A DNA stretch of 64,000 nucleotides from Methylophilus sp. Leaf416 (GCF_001424665.1 NZ_LMQS01000003.1:311691-375690), one strand, 5' to 3'. Positions 33,203 to 43,856 are shown, counted from the first letter of the stretch. The notes: generated from the sequence alone by a model not told the origin. Numbers and translations are program-made.

Positions 33203-34756
33203 CTACCGCGCCAACTCGGCCCCTTCAACCACCACACGGAAAAACTGTAACGAGGCCTGATCCTGGATACGTATCCCTGTTTCTACCGAGCCACGCTTGC
33301 CAGGAGGAATACCGCCGGTGATCAGCATAGACCGCGTCTGATTGACCAGGCGGCCACGGTTATCGTATTGCAGCATCCTGACCTGGACGCGACCTACGGT
33401 GACATTGCTATTGTTTTGCACGGCGGCATATACCAGGCCGGTATTATCGGCAATCGGGCCGGAAGGCAGGTAGCGTCCCGGATTACGTGGCAAGTCAAGG
33501 CGCATGGCGCGAGCGGCTGAATCCTTGCCGATGTCTGAATCTGAGCTGGCAGCCAATTGATAGTGTTGCAATGCCAGCGCTGATTCGCCACGGCCTTCTG
33601 CAATTTGCCCCAGCAGGGCATAGCCGGGTGCAGTTGGCAGCAAGGCATTGGCTTTCTTCAGGAAAGGTTCTGCCTGTTCCTTTTTACCTGCGTTGAACAG
33701 GGCAATGCCACTTTGTACATACGGTTTGAAATAGTCAGGTTGCATCTTGATAGCTTTGTCATACAAAGCCAGGGCTTCGGTAGTGTTCTTTTGCGTCAGC
33801 GCTATATCGCCCAACAACTCCTGAAAGCGGGCTTCCTTGGGCTCTATGCTAATGGCTTTTTTGGCTAAAGATTTCGCCTTATCGGCATCGCCTTTTTGTA
33901 AAGCTGCTTTGCCTTCGTCGTAAGCTTTATACGCTTCACGCGTCGCCATCAACTTGGTGACTTTCTCGGCATAGACTTCTTTGCCCATTTCGCCGCCCGG
34001 GCCAAGCTCAGCCAGTGTTTTTTTGTTTTCATCGACCCGCGCTTGCGATGGCGGATGGCTGGCAAACAGGCCACTGATAAAGTCCTGCCGCTTGCCTTCA
34101 CTCAGCCGGACAAAAGTTTCCTGCAAAGTGACGGCCGCAGCCGGATCATACCCAGCCAGTTTCATATACTTCATGCCATAGGTATCAGCTTCTGATTCGG
34201 CGTCACGACCATACTTGCTGGTAATCAGCTGGCCGCCCAATTGCGCACCACCCACCACCAGGTTGGCATAATTGGAATCGCGGGTAGCCAGGCCTACCGC
34301 CAGCATTGCCCCCTGCATAAACATGCCGCGTTCCATGCCCTGGGCACCATGGCGGGCGGCTGCATGCACAATCTCGTGTCCCAGCACGGCAGCCAGCTCG
34401 GCCTCACTGTGCAACTCGTAAAGCAGGCCGCGGTTGAATGCAATCTTGCCGCCGGGCATGGCCCAGGCATTTGGGACAGAGTCATTCAATACCACAAACT
34501 CATAAGGTAAATCCGGACGGTCCGACACTGCTGCCAGCTTCTGCCCTACTTGCTGCACATAACGGGTCAATTCAGTATCCAGGACATAATCGCCGCCTTG
34601 TGACTGGCGGGCAGGACTGTAATTTTGCTGGCCGATCTGGATTTCCTTGTCTTGCGAGACGAACTGGAACTCACGCTGCTTGGTCACGGGATTGATGCCG
34701 CAAGCGACCAATGCAAAAGACAATAACACCGGCCAAAAAATGCTTTTTTTAATCAT
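33203..34756 (-). CDS. M48 family metalloprotease lipoprotein with TPR repeats
   Basis: A lipobox (LVAC, Cys19) anchors this 517-aa protein in the envelope. The zinc site HEIVH is at residues 127-131, with a downstream ESEADTYGMKYM as third ligand. TPR repeats follow from about residue 285 (AKKAISIEPKEARFQELLGDIALTQKN, ALALYDKAIKMQPDYFKPYVQSGIALF). The layout is that of BepA/YfgC- and LoiP-related proteases, which check outer-membrane protein and LPS-transport assembly. The C-terminal domain (about 420-517) is not recognised by me. Confidence 0.92.
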   Translation of the reverse strand: MIKKSIFWPVLLSFALVACGINPVTKQREFQFVSQDKEIQIGQQNYSPARQSQGGDYVLDTELTRYVQQVGQKLAAVSDRPDLPYEFVVLNDSVPNAWAMPGGKIAFNRGLLYELHSEAELAAVLGHEIVHAAARHGAQGMERGMFMQGAMLAVGLATRDSNYANLVVGGAQLGGQLITSKYGRDAESEADTYGMKYMKLAGYDPAAAVTLQETFVRLSEGKRQDFISGLFASHPPSQARVDENKKTLAELGPGGEMGKEVYAEKVTKLMATREAYKAYDEGKAALQKGDADKAKSLAKKAISIEPKEARFQELLGDIALTQKNTTEALALYDKAIKMQPDYFKPYVQSGIALFNAGKKEQAEPFLKKANALLPTAPGYALLGQIAEGRGESALALQHYQLAASSDSDIGKDSAARAMRLDLPRNPGRYLPSGPIADNTGLVYAAVQNNSNVTVGRVQVRMLQYDNRGRLVNQTRSMLITGGIPPGKRGSVETGIRIQDQASLQFFRVVVEGAELAR

Positions 34757-34791
34757 TTTTACTCACCCTGATCGTGTGCGCAGCCATTGCT

Positions 34792-36477
<1,686 letters not shown>

Positions 36478-36517
36478 TTAGTGACAGTTTTATGTGGATG
36501 GTCAATACCAGCGTTTA

Positions 36518-37174
36518 TCAAGCGCGATGCCGGAGACTGAAATACAGCACTGACAAGCCGATAATATGGCACACAGGCCACCATAGGGCATTGAATTGCC
36601 AACGCATAAAACTGCAGGCACCCAGCACACCGCCAGTAACAAAACCACCAATCAGTATTAAATATAATGTAAGCCGCCTTTTATCGACGGCTTGCCCCCG
36701 TATGCGCAGGCCCAGGGCAATGCCGATATCAGTAAACAAGCCTGACACATGCGTCGTACGCACGACTGCCCCGCTAAAGGTACTGGTCATCGCATTCTGT
36801 AACCCACAGGCGGCAGAAGCCAGCCACTGCCCGCTAAGCCAGCCGTGATTCAGCAATAACACGGATAATGTCAGCAATCCGGCTTCTATCCACAATGCAA
36901 GATGATATTGCCTGCCAAGCCTGAGTGCCTCGTGGCCTATCACCACGCCGCTAATAATCGCGCCCAGCACAAAGAAAATCATGACGCACAACAAATGCAT
37001 CACTTGCAAGCTGTCACCCCGCATAATTTCAATTGAGAAAAAAGTAGAAATTCCGGTCAGGTGCGAAACCGCCTGGTGGCGGAAGCCCAACACACCGACT
37101 GCATTCACAAAGCCAGCATTCGTGGCCAGTAGAAATCCGCCCCACTCTACCCAGCGAGGCAAGCGCTGCATCAT
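36518..37174 (-). CDS. DUF1275 (YoaK-like) integral membrane protein
   Basis: This 218-aa protein has about six hydrophobic helices and the family blocks ATNAGFVNAVGVLGFRHQAVSHLTGISTF and ACGLQNAMTSTFSGAVVRTTHVSGLFTDIGIALG. DUF1275 proteins are inner-membrane proteins of unknown function, likely transporters. It stands 91 bp after pgm's start on the same strand and is divergent from pqqA. Confidence 0.88.
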   Translation of the reverse strand: MMQRLPRWVEWGGFLLATNAGFVNAVGVLGFRHQAVSHLTGISTFFSIEIMRGDSLQVMHLLCVMIFFVLGAIISGVVIGHEALRLGRQYHLALWIEAGLLTLSVLLLNHGWLSGQWLASAACGLQNAMTSTFSGAVVRTTHVSGLFTDIGIALGLRIRGQAVDKRRLTLYLILIGGFVTGGVLGACSFMRWQFNALWWPVCHIIGLSVLYFSLRHRA

Positions 37175-37383
37175 GTCACACCCTCATTTTTCGATGATTT
37201 GTGTCCCATATTCTACGCTGCTAGCGTACGGCAACAACAAAAATCCTGTGCCCCAACTACGTAAAATCATGAGCCGCTTTTACGTGATCCCTTCAGGGTC
37301 AATTTGAAACAAGCAAGTATAGTGGTAGTCATACAAGTACATCAGCATTGATGCACTTACATCAACAACCAAAGGAGATTATC

Positions 37384-37455
37384 ATGTGGACTAAACCCGC
37401 TGCTACTGAAATGCGTTTTGGCTTTGAAGTAACTATGTACGTAATGAACAAATAA
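37384..37455 (+). CDS. pqqA: PQQ precursor peptide PqqA, copy 1
   Basis: The 23-residue frame starts MWTKPAATEMRFGFEVTMY. The E-x-x-x-Y pair (Glu15 and Tyr19) is cross-linked by PqqE to form pyrroloquinoline quinone, and the RFGFEVTMYV core is diagnostic. AAAGGAG lies seven bases before the ATG, and a strong terminator follows at 37494, so it is a compact single-gene transcript. PQQ is the cofactor of the MxaF methanol dehydrogenase in this window. The other pqq genes are not here. Confidence 0.96.
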   Translation: MWTKPAATEMRFGFEVTMYVMNK

Positions 37456-37493
37456 TCAGCGCTTGTATCACTACAAGTTTAGGCTGAACAAAA

Positions 37494-37516
37494 AACCCGC
37501 TGTTTAGCGGGTTTTT
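37494..37516 (+). terminator. Terminator after pqqA copy 1
   Basis: AACCCGC (37494-37500) pairs with GCGGGTT (37507-37513) over a six-base loop, followed by six T. A-rich bases on the left let it also serve the convergent transporter gene ending at 37538. Confidence 0.9.
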
Positions 37517-37537
37517 TGTTGCCTGTCGAAAATAAAC

Positions 37538-38353
37538 TTATGCCAGCTGCGACCAGAGCAAGTTCACACTTACCCCCATCAGGAAGACAGCAAAAATCCT
37601 CTTTAACACCTTAACCGGCAATCGTTTGGTCAACGCCACGCCCGCCGGGGCAAATAGCACGCTGAATGGCGCAATCAGCATGATTGCGGGCAGGTAGAGT
37701 AACCCGAAAGTATCCGGCGCATGTTCGGATTGACGCATGGCATCCTGCAAATAACTGACAGTACTTGCCAGTGCGATGGGGAAACCTAGTACGGCTGAAG
37801 TACCGATGGCCTGCTTTACCGACACATTACGCATGGTGAGATAAGGTACTGTCAGCGTGCCGCCACCAATAGACACCAAAGCAGAGATGATGCCTATCAA
37901 TAATGACACCAGGCTGATTTCAAGCTTACCGGGCACTTTGTGCTGCGTTGGTTTGCGGTCCAGAAATAGCTGAATGGCGGCGAAAAAAGTAAATGCGGCA
38001 AAAAATAATGTCAGGTAAAACGCATCCAGATGAATCGCCACCAAAGTTGCCAGCAAAGAGCCTATAAAAGCCATAGGCACCATAGACCACACATATGGCC
38101 AAACGATATTCTGGTTTTTATGATGGGCAGTAATACTGGAAAGCGAGGTAAACACAATACACGCCATCGAGGTTGCCAGCGCCATATGAAAAGCGGCATC
38201 CGCTGAAAATCCTTTTGCGACAAGAATGGCGTGCAACATAGGTACCAGCACAATCCCGCCACCGATGCCGAGCAAACCGGACAAGATGCCAACGACTACG
38301 CCGATCAGGCAAAGCAATGCGTATTGCTCAATAAAAAGTTGTATCCACTCCAT
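37538..38353 (-). CDS. TSUP family (TauE/SafE) membrane transporter
   Basis: The protein of about 271 aa has eight or so hydrophobic helices and the two family repeats: GVVVGILSGLLGIGGGIVLVPML near the N-terminus and GIISALVSIGGGTLTVPYLTMRNVSVKQAIGTSAVLGFP in the second half. The family exports sulfite, sulfonates or other organosulfur anions. The substrate here is unknown. ATG 38353 (MEWIQLF) is preferred over the longer frame to 38374. Confidence 0.9.
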   Translation of the reverse strand: MEWIQLFIEQYALLCLIGVVVGILSGLLGIGGGIVLVPMLHAILVAKGFSADAAFHMALATSMACIVFTSLSSITAHHKNQNIVWPYVWSMVPMAFIGSLLATLVAIHLDAFYLTLFFAAFTFFAAIQLFLDRKPTQHKVPGKLEISLVSLLIGIISALVSIGGGTLTVPYLTMRNVSVKQAIGTSAVLGFPIALASTVSYLQDAMRQSEHAPDTFGLLYLPAIMLIAPFSVLFAPAGVALTKRLPVKVLKRIFAVFLMGVSVNLLWSQLA

Positions 38354-38508
38354 GTAAATCACCAGCAACAACAAAGTGAGACAGTATAACTGCTAGCCTC
38401 AACTCTATTCATGCATAGCCATGAAAATGGTGGGATGCTGATGTGAGCAAGATTTAAGATTAAAAGAATTAAGTTTGAGTAAACCTCAAAAATATGGCTT
38501 AGTGAAGA

Positions 38509-38533
38509 TTGATTATTTGTTACAATCAATCAA
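38509..38533 (+). promoter_or_regulatory. Leaderless promoter and operator-like dyad of the UmuD-like gene
   Basis: TACAAT (38521-38526) is placed so that transcription should begin at about the A of ATG 38533. No Shine-Dalgarno exists. An inverted repeat TTGATT (38509-38514) / AATCAA (38524-38529) with a nine-base spacer overlaps the -10 and could bind a repressor. It does not match the CTGT-N8-ACAG LexA box of gammaproteobacteria. Confidence 0.45.
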
Positions 38534-39159
38534 TGAGCAACGAAAGCCAAAAATCAAGAGGAGGTAAAAGACCGGGTGCCGGACGCAAGCCCGGATCCAC
38601 CACGCGCCTGGAAGAAACCATAGTTATCCGCATTCCTGCCAGCCAGAAACCGGTGGTGAGTAACCTGATGGAAGCTTATGCTGCAAAGCAACGCCTTCGC
38701 CAGCTGAAAGCAAACCTGGATGCCGTAGAAGTATTTGATCAGCCAGCGGAGGATTTGCAGGCTCTCAGCTTACCGCTATTTCAATCCAAAGTCCCGGCCG
38801 GCTTCCCTTCTCCGGCAGATGATCATGTGGAAAAACGGCTGGACCCAAACGAATACCTGATTGACCAGGCGGATACCACTTTTTTTGTAACCATCCAGGG
38901 CGAATCCATGATTGAAGTGGGCTTGATGCCGGGCGACAAAGCCGTGATTGATAAAGGAAAGGTAGCAGTGGTTGGCGATATTGTACTGGCGATGGTGGAT
39001 GGCGGATTTACCATTAAAACCCTGGCAGCGCAAAAAGATGGCAGCCCGAAACTGTTACCGGCCAATGCCTCCGGGAAGTATGCTCCGATTATTATCCAGG
39101 AGCCTATGCAGTTTCAAATCTGGGGAGTAGTGATTGGCTCGTTCCGGCGCTTCAGGTAG
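38533..39159 (+). CDS. umuD: LexA/UmuD-like S24 serine protease with basic N-terminal extension
   Basis: The C-terminal 130 residues are an S24 self-processing domain. The Ser is in IQGESMIEVGLMPGDKAVIDK and the Lys in VDGGFTIKTLA, forming the LexA/UmuD Ser-Lys dyad. An AGFPSPADDHVEKRLDPNEYLI segment matches the UmuD cleavage region, though its exact scissile bond is unclear. In front is an unusual 70-residue basic extension starting SRGGKRPGAGRKPGSTTRLEE, a motif common in phage and mobile-element DNA-binding proteins. It is followed, after an inserted minus-strand pqqA, by umuC, so it likely forms the Pol V accessory subunit and may also bind DNA. ATG 38533 is preferred over 38509. Confidence 0.85.
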   Translation: MSNESQKSRGGKRPGAGRKPGSTTRLEETIVIRIPASQKPVVSNLMEAYAAKQRLRQLKANLDAVEVFDQPAEDLQALSLPLFQSKVPAGFPSPADDHVEKRLDPNEYLIDQADTTFFVTIQGESMIEVGLMPGDKAVIDKGKVAVVGDIVLAMVDGGFTIKTLAAQKDGSPKLLPANASGKYAPIIIQEPMQFQIWGVVIGSFRRFR

Positions 39160-39175
39160 TCGTATGGCTAATAAA

Positions 39176-39207
39176 AAACCCGGTATCCGAAACAGATCAC
39201 CGGGTTT
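39176..39207 (-). terminator. Terminator after pqqA copy 2
   Basis: AAACCCGGT (39176-39184) and ACCGGGTTT (39199-39207) form a perfect 9-bp stem with a 14-base loop. On the minus strand the stem runs into a T-rich tail. It also lies right after the UmuD-like gene and may stop that transcript, separating it from umuC. Confidence 0.75.
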
Positions 39208-39226
39208 CTTGAACGTATAAACAAAC

Positions 39227-39298
39227 TTATTTGTTCATTACGTACATAGTGACTTCAAAGCCAAAACGCATTTCAGTAGCAGCTGGTTTAGTCCACAT
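39227..39298 (-). CDS. pqqA: PQQ precursor peptide PqqA, copy 2
   Basis: Read on the minus strand, the 23-codon frame gives exactly the same peptide as the copy at 37384 (start MWTKPAATEMRFGFEVTMY), differing only by synonymous codons (CCA for CCC at codon 5, GTC for GTA at codon 16). AAGGAG lies seven bases upstream of its ATG. It sits antisense between the UmuD-like gene and umuC with its own terminator, so it is a self-contained second transcript. Upstream sequences of the two copies differ, which implies separate regulation. Confidence 0.95.
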   Translation of the reverse strand: MWTKPAATEMRFGFEVTMYVMNK

Positions 39299-39431
39299 GT
39301 TGATCTCCTTATTTGATTCACCGACCCGACCCCATGTCTGGCTGGTGTGAATGTATTATCGGCCCGGGGTTTAAAAAATATGCTATTGCAGATCATGAAC
39401 AACCTTTAAAGAATTTCATGAAACACCCCTC

Positions 39432-40766
39432 ATGCAAATAAATACTTCCAGCCCAGAACAGCCCGCAACGCGAGCCATCGCCCTCGTGGACGTGAATAAC
39501 TTTTACGTGAGTTGTGAGCGCGTATTCAACCTCAAATTACGCAACCGGCCAGTCGTTATTTTGAGTAATAACGACGGTTGTGTCATTTCCCGCAGCAGTG
39601 AGGCCAAAGCGTTGGGCATTGCGATGGGTGCACCGTGGTTCAAGATCCGCAAATTTATCGAGCAGGAAAATGTGTTTGTTCTTTCATCAAACTATGCCCT
39701 TTACGCTGACATGAGCAACCGCGTAATGTCAATTTTGCGGCAATTCAGTCCGTCCCAGGAAATCTACTCGATTGACGAATCGTTTCTGGATTTAAGCGGA
39801 TTCACGCATGTTGACCTCACTGAATATGCGCAAAAACTGCGGCAAACCGTTCTGCAGGGGACTGATCTTCCGGTATGCGTAGGTATAGGCAGCAGCAAGA
39901 CCCTGGCAAAAATGGCTAATCACTGCGCCAAACAACAGTTCACTTTAAATGGTGTGTGTAATTTTAATGTGATGGCTGAAGCTGATATAGATGCCAATTT
40001 GCGCGACATTCCGGTAGGCAAGGTTTGGGGAATAGGCCGTGGATTATCTAAAAAAATGAATGACCTTGAAATTTACACCGCTTACGACCTGAAACGTAGC
40101 GAGGCTGCCACCATGCGCAAAAAATTTAGTGTGGTGCTGGAAAAAACCGTGCGAGAACTGAATGGCACGACTTGCCTGGAACTGGATCAGATTCGCGGGC
40201 CACACCAGCAAATCCTCAGCACGCGCAGTTTTGGCCAGACGGTGCGTGACCTGCAAACTCTGGAAGAAGCGGTCACCCTGCTCACCACGCGCGCAGGCGA
40301 GAAATTACGCCAGCGACAGATGTTTGCCGGATGTGTGTATGTGTATATCCGCACCAGCCCATTCCGCGACATCGAGCAGCAATATGAAAATGGGTTCAAC
40401 CTACCGCTGCACACGCCAACCAACAGCACTTTACGCTTGGTGGAGGCTGCATTCAAGGCGCTACGGCAGATTTACCGGCCCGGGTTTGATTATATGAAAG
40501 CTGGCGTTTCATTGCGCGAACTGGCGACAACGCATACGCAGCAACAGGACATGTTTGATACTTCCAGCGTCCATGAAAAGTCTGTGCGGCTGATGCAGAC
40601 CATAGATACCATCAATCAAAAAATGGGCCGTGCCACTATCAAACTTGCCAGCGAGGGAGTGCAAAAACACAGGGGCCTGGATATCAAGCAACCGTGGCGA
40701 ATGAAACAGGAAATGATGAGTCCGCGTTACACCACCAGCTGGGACGACTTACTAGAAGTAGATTAA
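39432..40766 (+). CDS. umuC: Y-family DNA polymerase UmuC
   Basis: The 444-aa protein opens with [20 protein letters not shown] and [25 protein letters not shown], the catalytic palm motifs. It continues with the metal-binding [12 protein letters not shown] and the HhH-like region [19 protein letters not shown] and [15 protein letters not shown]. With UmuD' it forms translesion polymerase V. No LexA box is evident upstream, and the gap of 272 bp to the UmuD-like gene contains the antisense pqqA and its terminator, so umuC must have its own promoter or read-through. Confidence 0.94.
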   Translation: MQINTSSPEQPATRAIALVDVNNFYVSCERVFNLKLRNRPVVILSNNDGCVISRSSEAKALGIAMGAPWFKIRKFIEQENVFVLSSNYALYADMSNRVMSILRQFSPSQEIYSIDESFLDLSGFTHVDLTEYAQKLRQTVLQGTDLPVCVGIGSSKTLAKMANHCAKQQFTLNGVCNFNVMAEADIDANLRDIPVGKVWGIGRGLSKKMNDLEIYTAYDLKRSEAATMRKKFSVVLEKTVRELNGTTCLELDQIRGPHQQILSTRSFGQTVRDLQTLEEAVTLLTTRAGEKLRQRQMFAGCVYVYIRTSPFRDIEQQYENGFNLPLHTPTNSTLRLVEAAFKALRQIYRPGFDYMKAGVSLRELATTHTQQQDMFDTSSVHEKSVRLMQTIDTINQKMGRATIKLASEGVQKHRGLDIKQPWRMKQEMMSPRYTTSWDDLLEVD

Positions 40767-40808
40767 TTAGCTACGGGCCGTTAATCCGGTTTCATTCACC
40801 CGCCTTTG

Positions 40809-41675
40809 TCAGCCCGGTTTCGATAATGAAACAGAGCTAAAAGTCACCGCACTAATAATCAGAAACGCCCCAAACAACTGGGCAGGCGTAGGTGGCATAT
40901 GCTCAAAAGCGGCAATGATCATGGTGGTCACTGGTACAAGGTTCATAAAAATCGCCGCCTTGGATGGTCCGAGATGAGAGATGCTCGCGTTCCAGAATAG
41001 ATAAGCCAACACCCCGCCGCCCAAAGACATCATCAGGAGAGCCGCACCGGCATGGATGCCAGGCAAGGAAACACTATCCCCATGCAGGCAGGCGGCAATG
41101 CTCAATGCAATTGCACCAACGGTCATAATGCCTGCGGTATTCGCGATGCCACTCACGTTCTTTGGCATCATCTTTTTCACCAATACATTGTAGAGCGCCC
41201 AGTTCAGGGTGGCGATTAAAAGATAGATATCCCCTACAGAAATCTTCAATTGTGCGCCTGCGCCCAGCACCACTATTGCAACCCCTGCTATCCCCACCGG
41301 GAATGCGACCAGTTGGCGATTGCTCGGCTTATCGCCAAGAATCAAATAGCCAAGGATAGCGGTCAATAAGGGATTCAACCCCATGATCAGGGCGCCGTTG
41401 ATCGCTGAGGAAGTCTCCATACCCAGAAAGAAAAACAGGTTAAAACCAAAAACGCCCACCACACCCAATGTAAGATACGCCTGCCAGTGCCTTAAAGGCG
41501 TGGCTTCTTTTCTCATCTGCGCAATCAATACCATGACCGCGGCCGCCAGAACATAGCGGCTGGCACCCGCAACATAAGGGCTCATTTCAGCCAGCACCGG
41601 ACGTGCCAGATTGAAATTTGCTCCCCAGAAAATTGCAGCCATGGTGGCCATTAAATAGGTTTTGCTATTGCTCAT
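40809..41675 (-). CDS. EamA/DMT family transporter
   Basis: The 288-aa protein has ten hydrophobic helices in two EamA repeats. The first starts MAAIFWGANFNLARPVLAEMSPYVAGASRYVLAA, and the second contains GDIYLLIATLNWALYNVLVKKMMPKNVSG and LGPSKAAIFMNLVPVTTMIIA. Members export small metabolites such as amino acids. Substrate unknown. It has no clear operon partner. Confidence 0.9.
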   Translation of the reverse strand: MSNSKTYLMATMAAIFWGANFNLARPVLAEMSPYVAGASRYVLAAAVMVLIAQMRKEATPLRHWQAYLTLGVVGVFGFNLFFFLGMETSSAINGALIMGLNPLLTAILGYLILGDKPSNRQLVAFPVGIAGVAIVVLGAGAQLKISVGDIYLLIATLNWALYNVLVKKMMPKNVSGIANTAGIMTVGAIALSIAACLHGDSVSLPGIHAGAALLMMSLGGGVLAYLFWNASISHLGPSKAAIFMNLVPVTTMIIAAFEHMPPTPAQLFGAFLIISAVTFSSVSLSKPG

Positions 41676-41750
41676 TTATTTTTTCTTTATATACAAGTCA
41701 GGATCTGAATGCTCATTTCAGTAAGGGCCACATACTCACAAAGTAAGACC

Positions 41751-42044
41751 CTAGCCGTCAACCCCTTCGACAATGAATACCCGATACTGCGCCCCTTTAT
41801 GCCTGTGTTTGACTATCTGCTGGTATTGCGGGCTGTGATACCAGGCCTCAGCGGCCTCGACTGTGGGAAAGCGATGAATCAAGCATCCTTCAAACGCAGG
41901 GCCTTCCAGGATACTCAATGCGCCATACCTGACCAGCGGCGTCACCGGATGCCCCTCCCTGGCGAGAGGGGCCTGGCTGGCATAAGTATCCATTTCGACC
42001 TGATCCAGCGTTTGTTCGCGGATCATGACTACATAGGCGCTCAT
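41751..42044 (-). CDS. DUF1330 family protein
   Basis: This 97-aa single-domain ferredoxin-like (dimeric alpha-beta barrel) protein has MSAYVVMIREQTLDQVEMDTYASQAPLA and LEGPAFEGCLIHRFPTVEAAEAWYHSPQYQQIVKHRHKGAQYRVFIVEG. The family's function is unknown. Its ATG overlaps the stop of the upstream PfpI-type gene by four bases, so the two are coupled in one operon, divergent from a LysR regulator. Confidence 0.9.
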   Translation of the reverse strand: MSAYVVMIREQTLDQVEMDTYASQAPLAREGHPVTPLVRYGALSILEGPAFEGCLIHRFPTVEAAEAWYHSPQYQQIVKHRHKGAQYRVFIVEGVDG

Positions 42045-42733
42045 GATGTACTTTTAGCCTGCAAATATTGAATCAATGTAGTGGCCGCCTGTGCAGATGA
42101 AGCCGGATTCTGTCCGGTGATCAGCAAGCCATCTTGCAACACATATGATTGCCAGTCATCGCCTTTGGCGTAATCACCACCCAGTTTTTTTAACTCATCT
42201 TCCACCAGGAAAGGGACGACATTGGTCAGGCCTACCGCCTCTTCTTCAGAATTGGTAAAGCCAGTCACTTTTTTGCCTGCAACTAGCGGGCTACCGTCGG
42301 TTTTTTTGGTATGGCGCAACACGCCTGGCGCATGGCATACCAGTGCAACCGGTTTACCGGCATTCAGGGTAGTCTCAATCAAGCTGATGGAATGTGTATC
42401 TTCAGCCAGGTCCCATAATGGGCCATGTCCACCGGGATAAAACACCGCATCAAACGCCTGATGTGAAACGGAATGTAAGGGTACGGTGTTAGCCAGCGCT
42501 GCTTTGGCCTCGGCATCTTGCTCAAATCTTCTGGTGTCGTCGGTCTGGAAATCCGGCTCATTGCTTTTCGGGTCCAGTGGCGGCTGCCCGCCTTTTGGTG
42601 AAGCGAGTGTCAACCTGGCACCTGCCGCTTTGAAAACATAATAGGGTGCGGCCAGCTCTTCCAGCCAAAATCCGGTTTTACGGCCTGTGTCGCCAAGGGT
42701 GTCATGCGAGGTCAGTACAATTAATATATTCAT
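42041..42733 (-). CDS. DJ-1/PfpI family protein (Hsp31-like)
   Basis: The 230-aa protein has the nucleophile elbow ALVCHAPGVLRHT (Cys near residue 139) with a following His, an acidic loop and FYPGGHGPLWDLAE. The region KAAGARLTLASPKGGQPPLDP is typical for type 1 glutamine amidotransferase-like DJ-1 proteins of the Hsp31/YhbO group. Such proteins detoxify glyoxal-type carbonyls or act as chaperones, but which applies here is not known. It is the first gene of an operon controlled by the divergent LysR regulator. Confidence 0.88.
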   Translation of the reverse strand: MNILIVLTSHDTLGDTGRKTGFWLEELAAPYYVFKAAGARLTLASPKGGQPPLDPKSNEPDFQTDDTRRFEQDAEAKAALANTVPLHSVSHQAFDAVFYPGGHGPLWDLAEDTHSISLIETTLNAGKPVALVCHAPGVLRHTKKTDGSPLVAGKKVTGFTNSEEEAVGLTNVVPFLVEDELKKLGGDYAKGDDWQSYVLQDGLLITGQNPASSAQAATTLIQYLQAKSTS

Positions 42734-42847
42734 TTAAGTGCTCCTTGATGGATGAGAATAATAAGGCATTCAAATGCCAGCTAAGTTGAGTTGTAATGGC
42801 TTTCTTTTTTACCTAAGCAATCACATGAAAGAATAATGATCTCTTTC

Positions 42848-42898
42848 ATTCCATTTATGAAATTTATTATGTATATTTTAGTTATTCATAAATGGAAT
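42848..42898. promoter_or_regulatory. Paired LysR-type operator boxes
   Basis: ATTCCATTTATGAA (42848-42861) is the exact reverse complement of TTCATAAATGGAAT (42885-42898). Each arm contains a TTC-N7-GAA box, the T-N11-A signature of LysR-type regulators, with centres 36 bp apart. This fits a recognition site plus an activation site shared by the LysR gene and the divergent PfpI operon. Confidence 0.75.
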
Positions 42899-42905
42899 AA
42901 CTGAC

Positions 42906-43802
42906 ATGCGTTACGACCTGAATCTTTTACGTGTATTCATCGCTTTAATGGAAGAACGCAGCGCCACGCGCGCAGCTGATCGACTGGGGATTACGCAACC
43001 CGCATTATCAAATGCATTAAGCCGCCTTCGGGATATCCTCCAGGACCCGCTGTTCATCCGGGAACGCTATGGCATGCAACCGACCCAGAAAGCCGAAGCA
43101 TTGGCACCGGGCATCATGCTGGCGATTGGGCAATTGGATGAACTGGTACTGGAGCAACAGGCATTCGACCCGGCCAGCGCCAACCTGCTATTCACCGTCG
43201 CGCCTAACAGTTATGTCGAATATGTCCTGGTGCCCGCTATCGTTGCAAAACTACGGGAACAGGCGCCGGGAATCAAATTGCGCATTATCCCTTACGGCAA
43301 TGACCTGGCTGAAACGGGCGTCATTTCCGGTACCACGGCACTGGTGTTGGGGCGCATCATCGACCCGCCTGATAATTTAATCGTGCAGCACTTAATGGAA
43401 GATAGCCTGGCTTGCGTGGTGAGGGCAGACCACCCGACGGTAGGCGATACAATCACCAAAGAACAATATGAGCATTTAAAACATGTGAACGTGCTGCCGC
43501 CCGGGCGCATGCGTGCGGGCTTGTTTCAGGCATTGGACAGACAAGGATTAAAGCGTGAAGTGGCGGTGTCAGTCACGCACTTCCTGTCGGTGCCGGAAGT
43601 GATTTCAGTCACGGATTATTGCACCACGTTGCCAAACCAGATTTGCCGGCGCCTGGCCAATGACACACGCTTGAAAATTTTATCCACGCCGGTAGATCTT
43701 GGCACTTTCCCGATTGATATTGCCTGGCATGTCAGGTACCGGCATGACCCGGCACATCGCTGGCTACGTTCGCTGATTGAAGAAGTGGCGCGTTCGCTTT
43801 AG
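42906..43802 (+). CDS. LysR-family transcriptional regulator
   Basis: The 298-aa protein opens with the winged helix-turn-helix MRYDLNLLRVFIALMEERSATRAADRLGITQPALSNALSRLRDI (residues 1-44). An effector-binding domain of periplasmic-protein type follows. It likely activates or represses the divergent PfpI-DUF1330 operon through the palindrome at 42848-42898 and probably controls itself. The inducer is unknown. The leader lacks a strong Shine-Dalgarno. Confidence 0.93.
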   Translation: MRYDLNLLRVFIALMEERSATRAADRLGITQPALSNALSRLRDILQDPLFIRERYGMQPTQKAEALAPGIMLAIGQLDELVLEQQAFDPASANLLFTVAPNSYVEYVLVPAIVAKLREQAPGIKLRIIPYGNDLAETGVISGTTALVLGRIIDPPDNLIVQHLMEDSLACVVRADHPTVGDTITKEQYEHLKHVNVLPPGRMRAGLFQALDRQGLKREVAVSVTHFLSVPEVISVTDYCTTLPNQICRRLANDTRLKILSTPVDLGTFPIDIAWHVRYRHDPAHRWLRSLIEEVARSL

Positions 43803-43856
43803 GCTATAAATGGGATGAGAGATCGGAGAATTTAAAGTCTGTGCAAAGTTGGCAAG

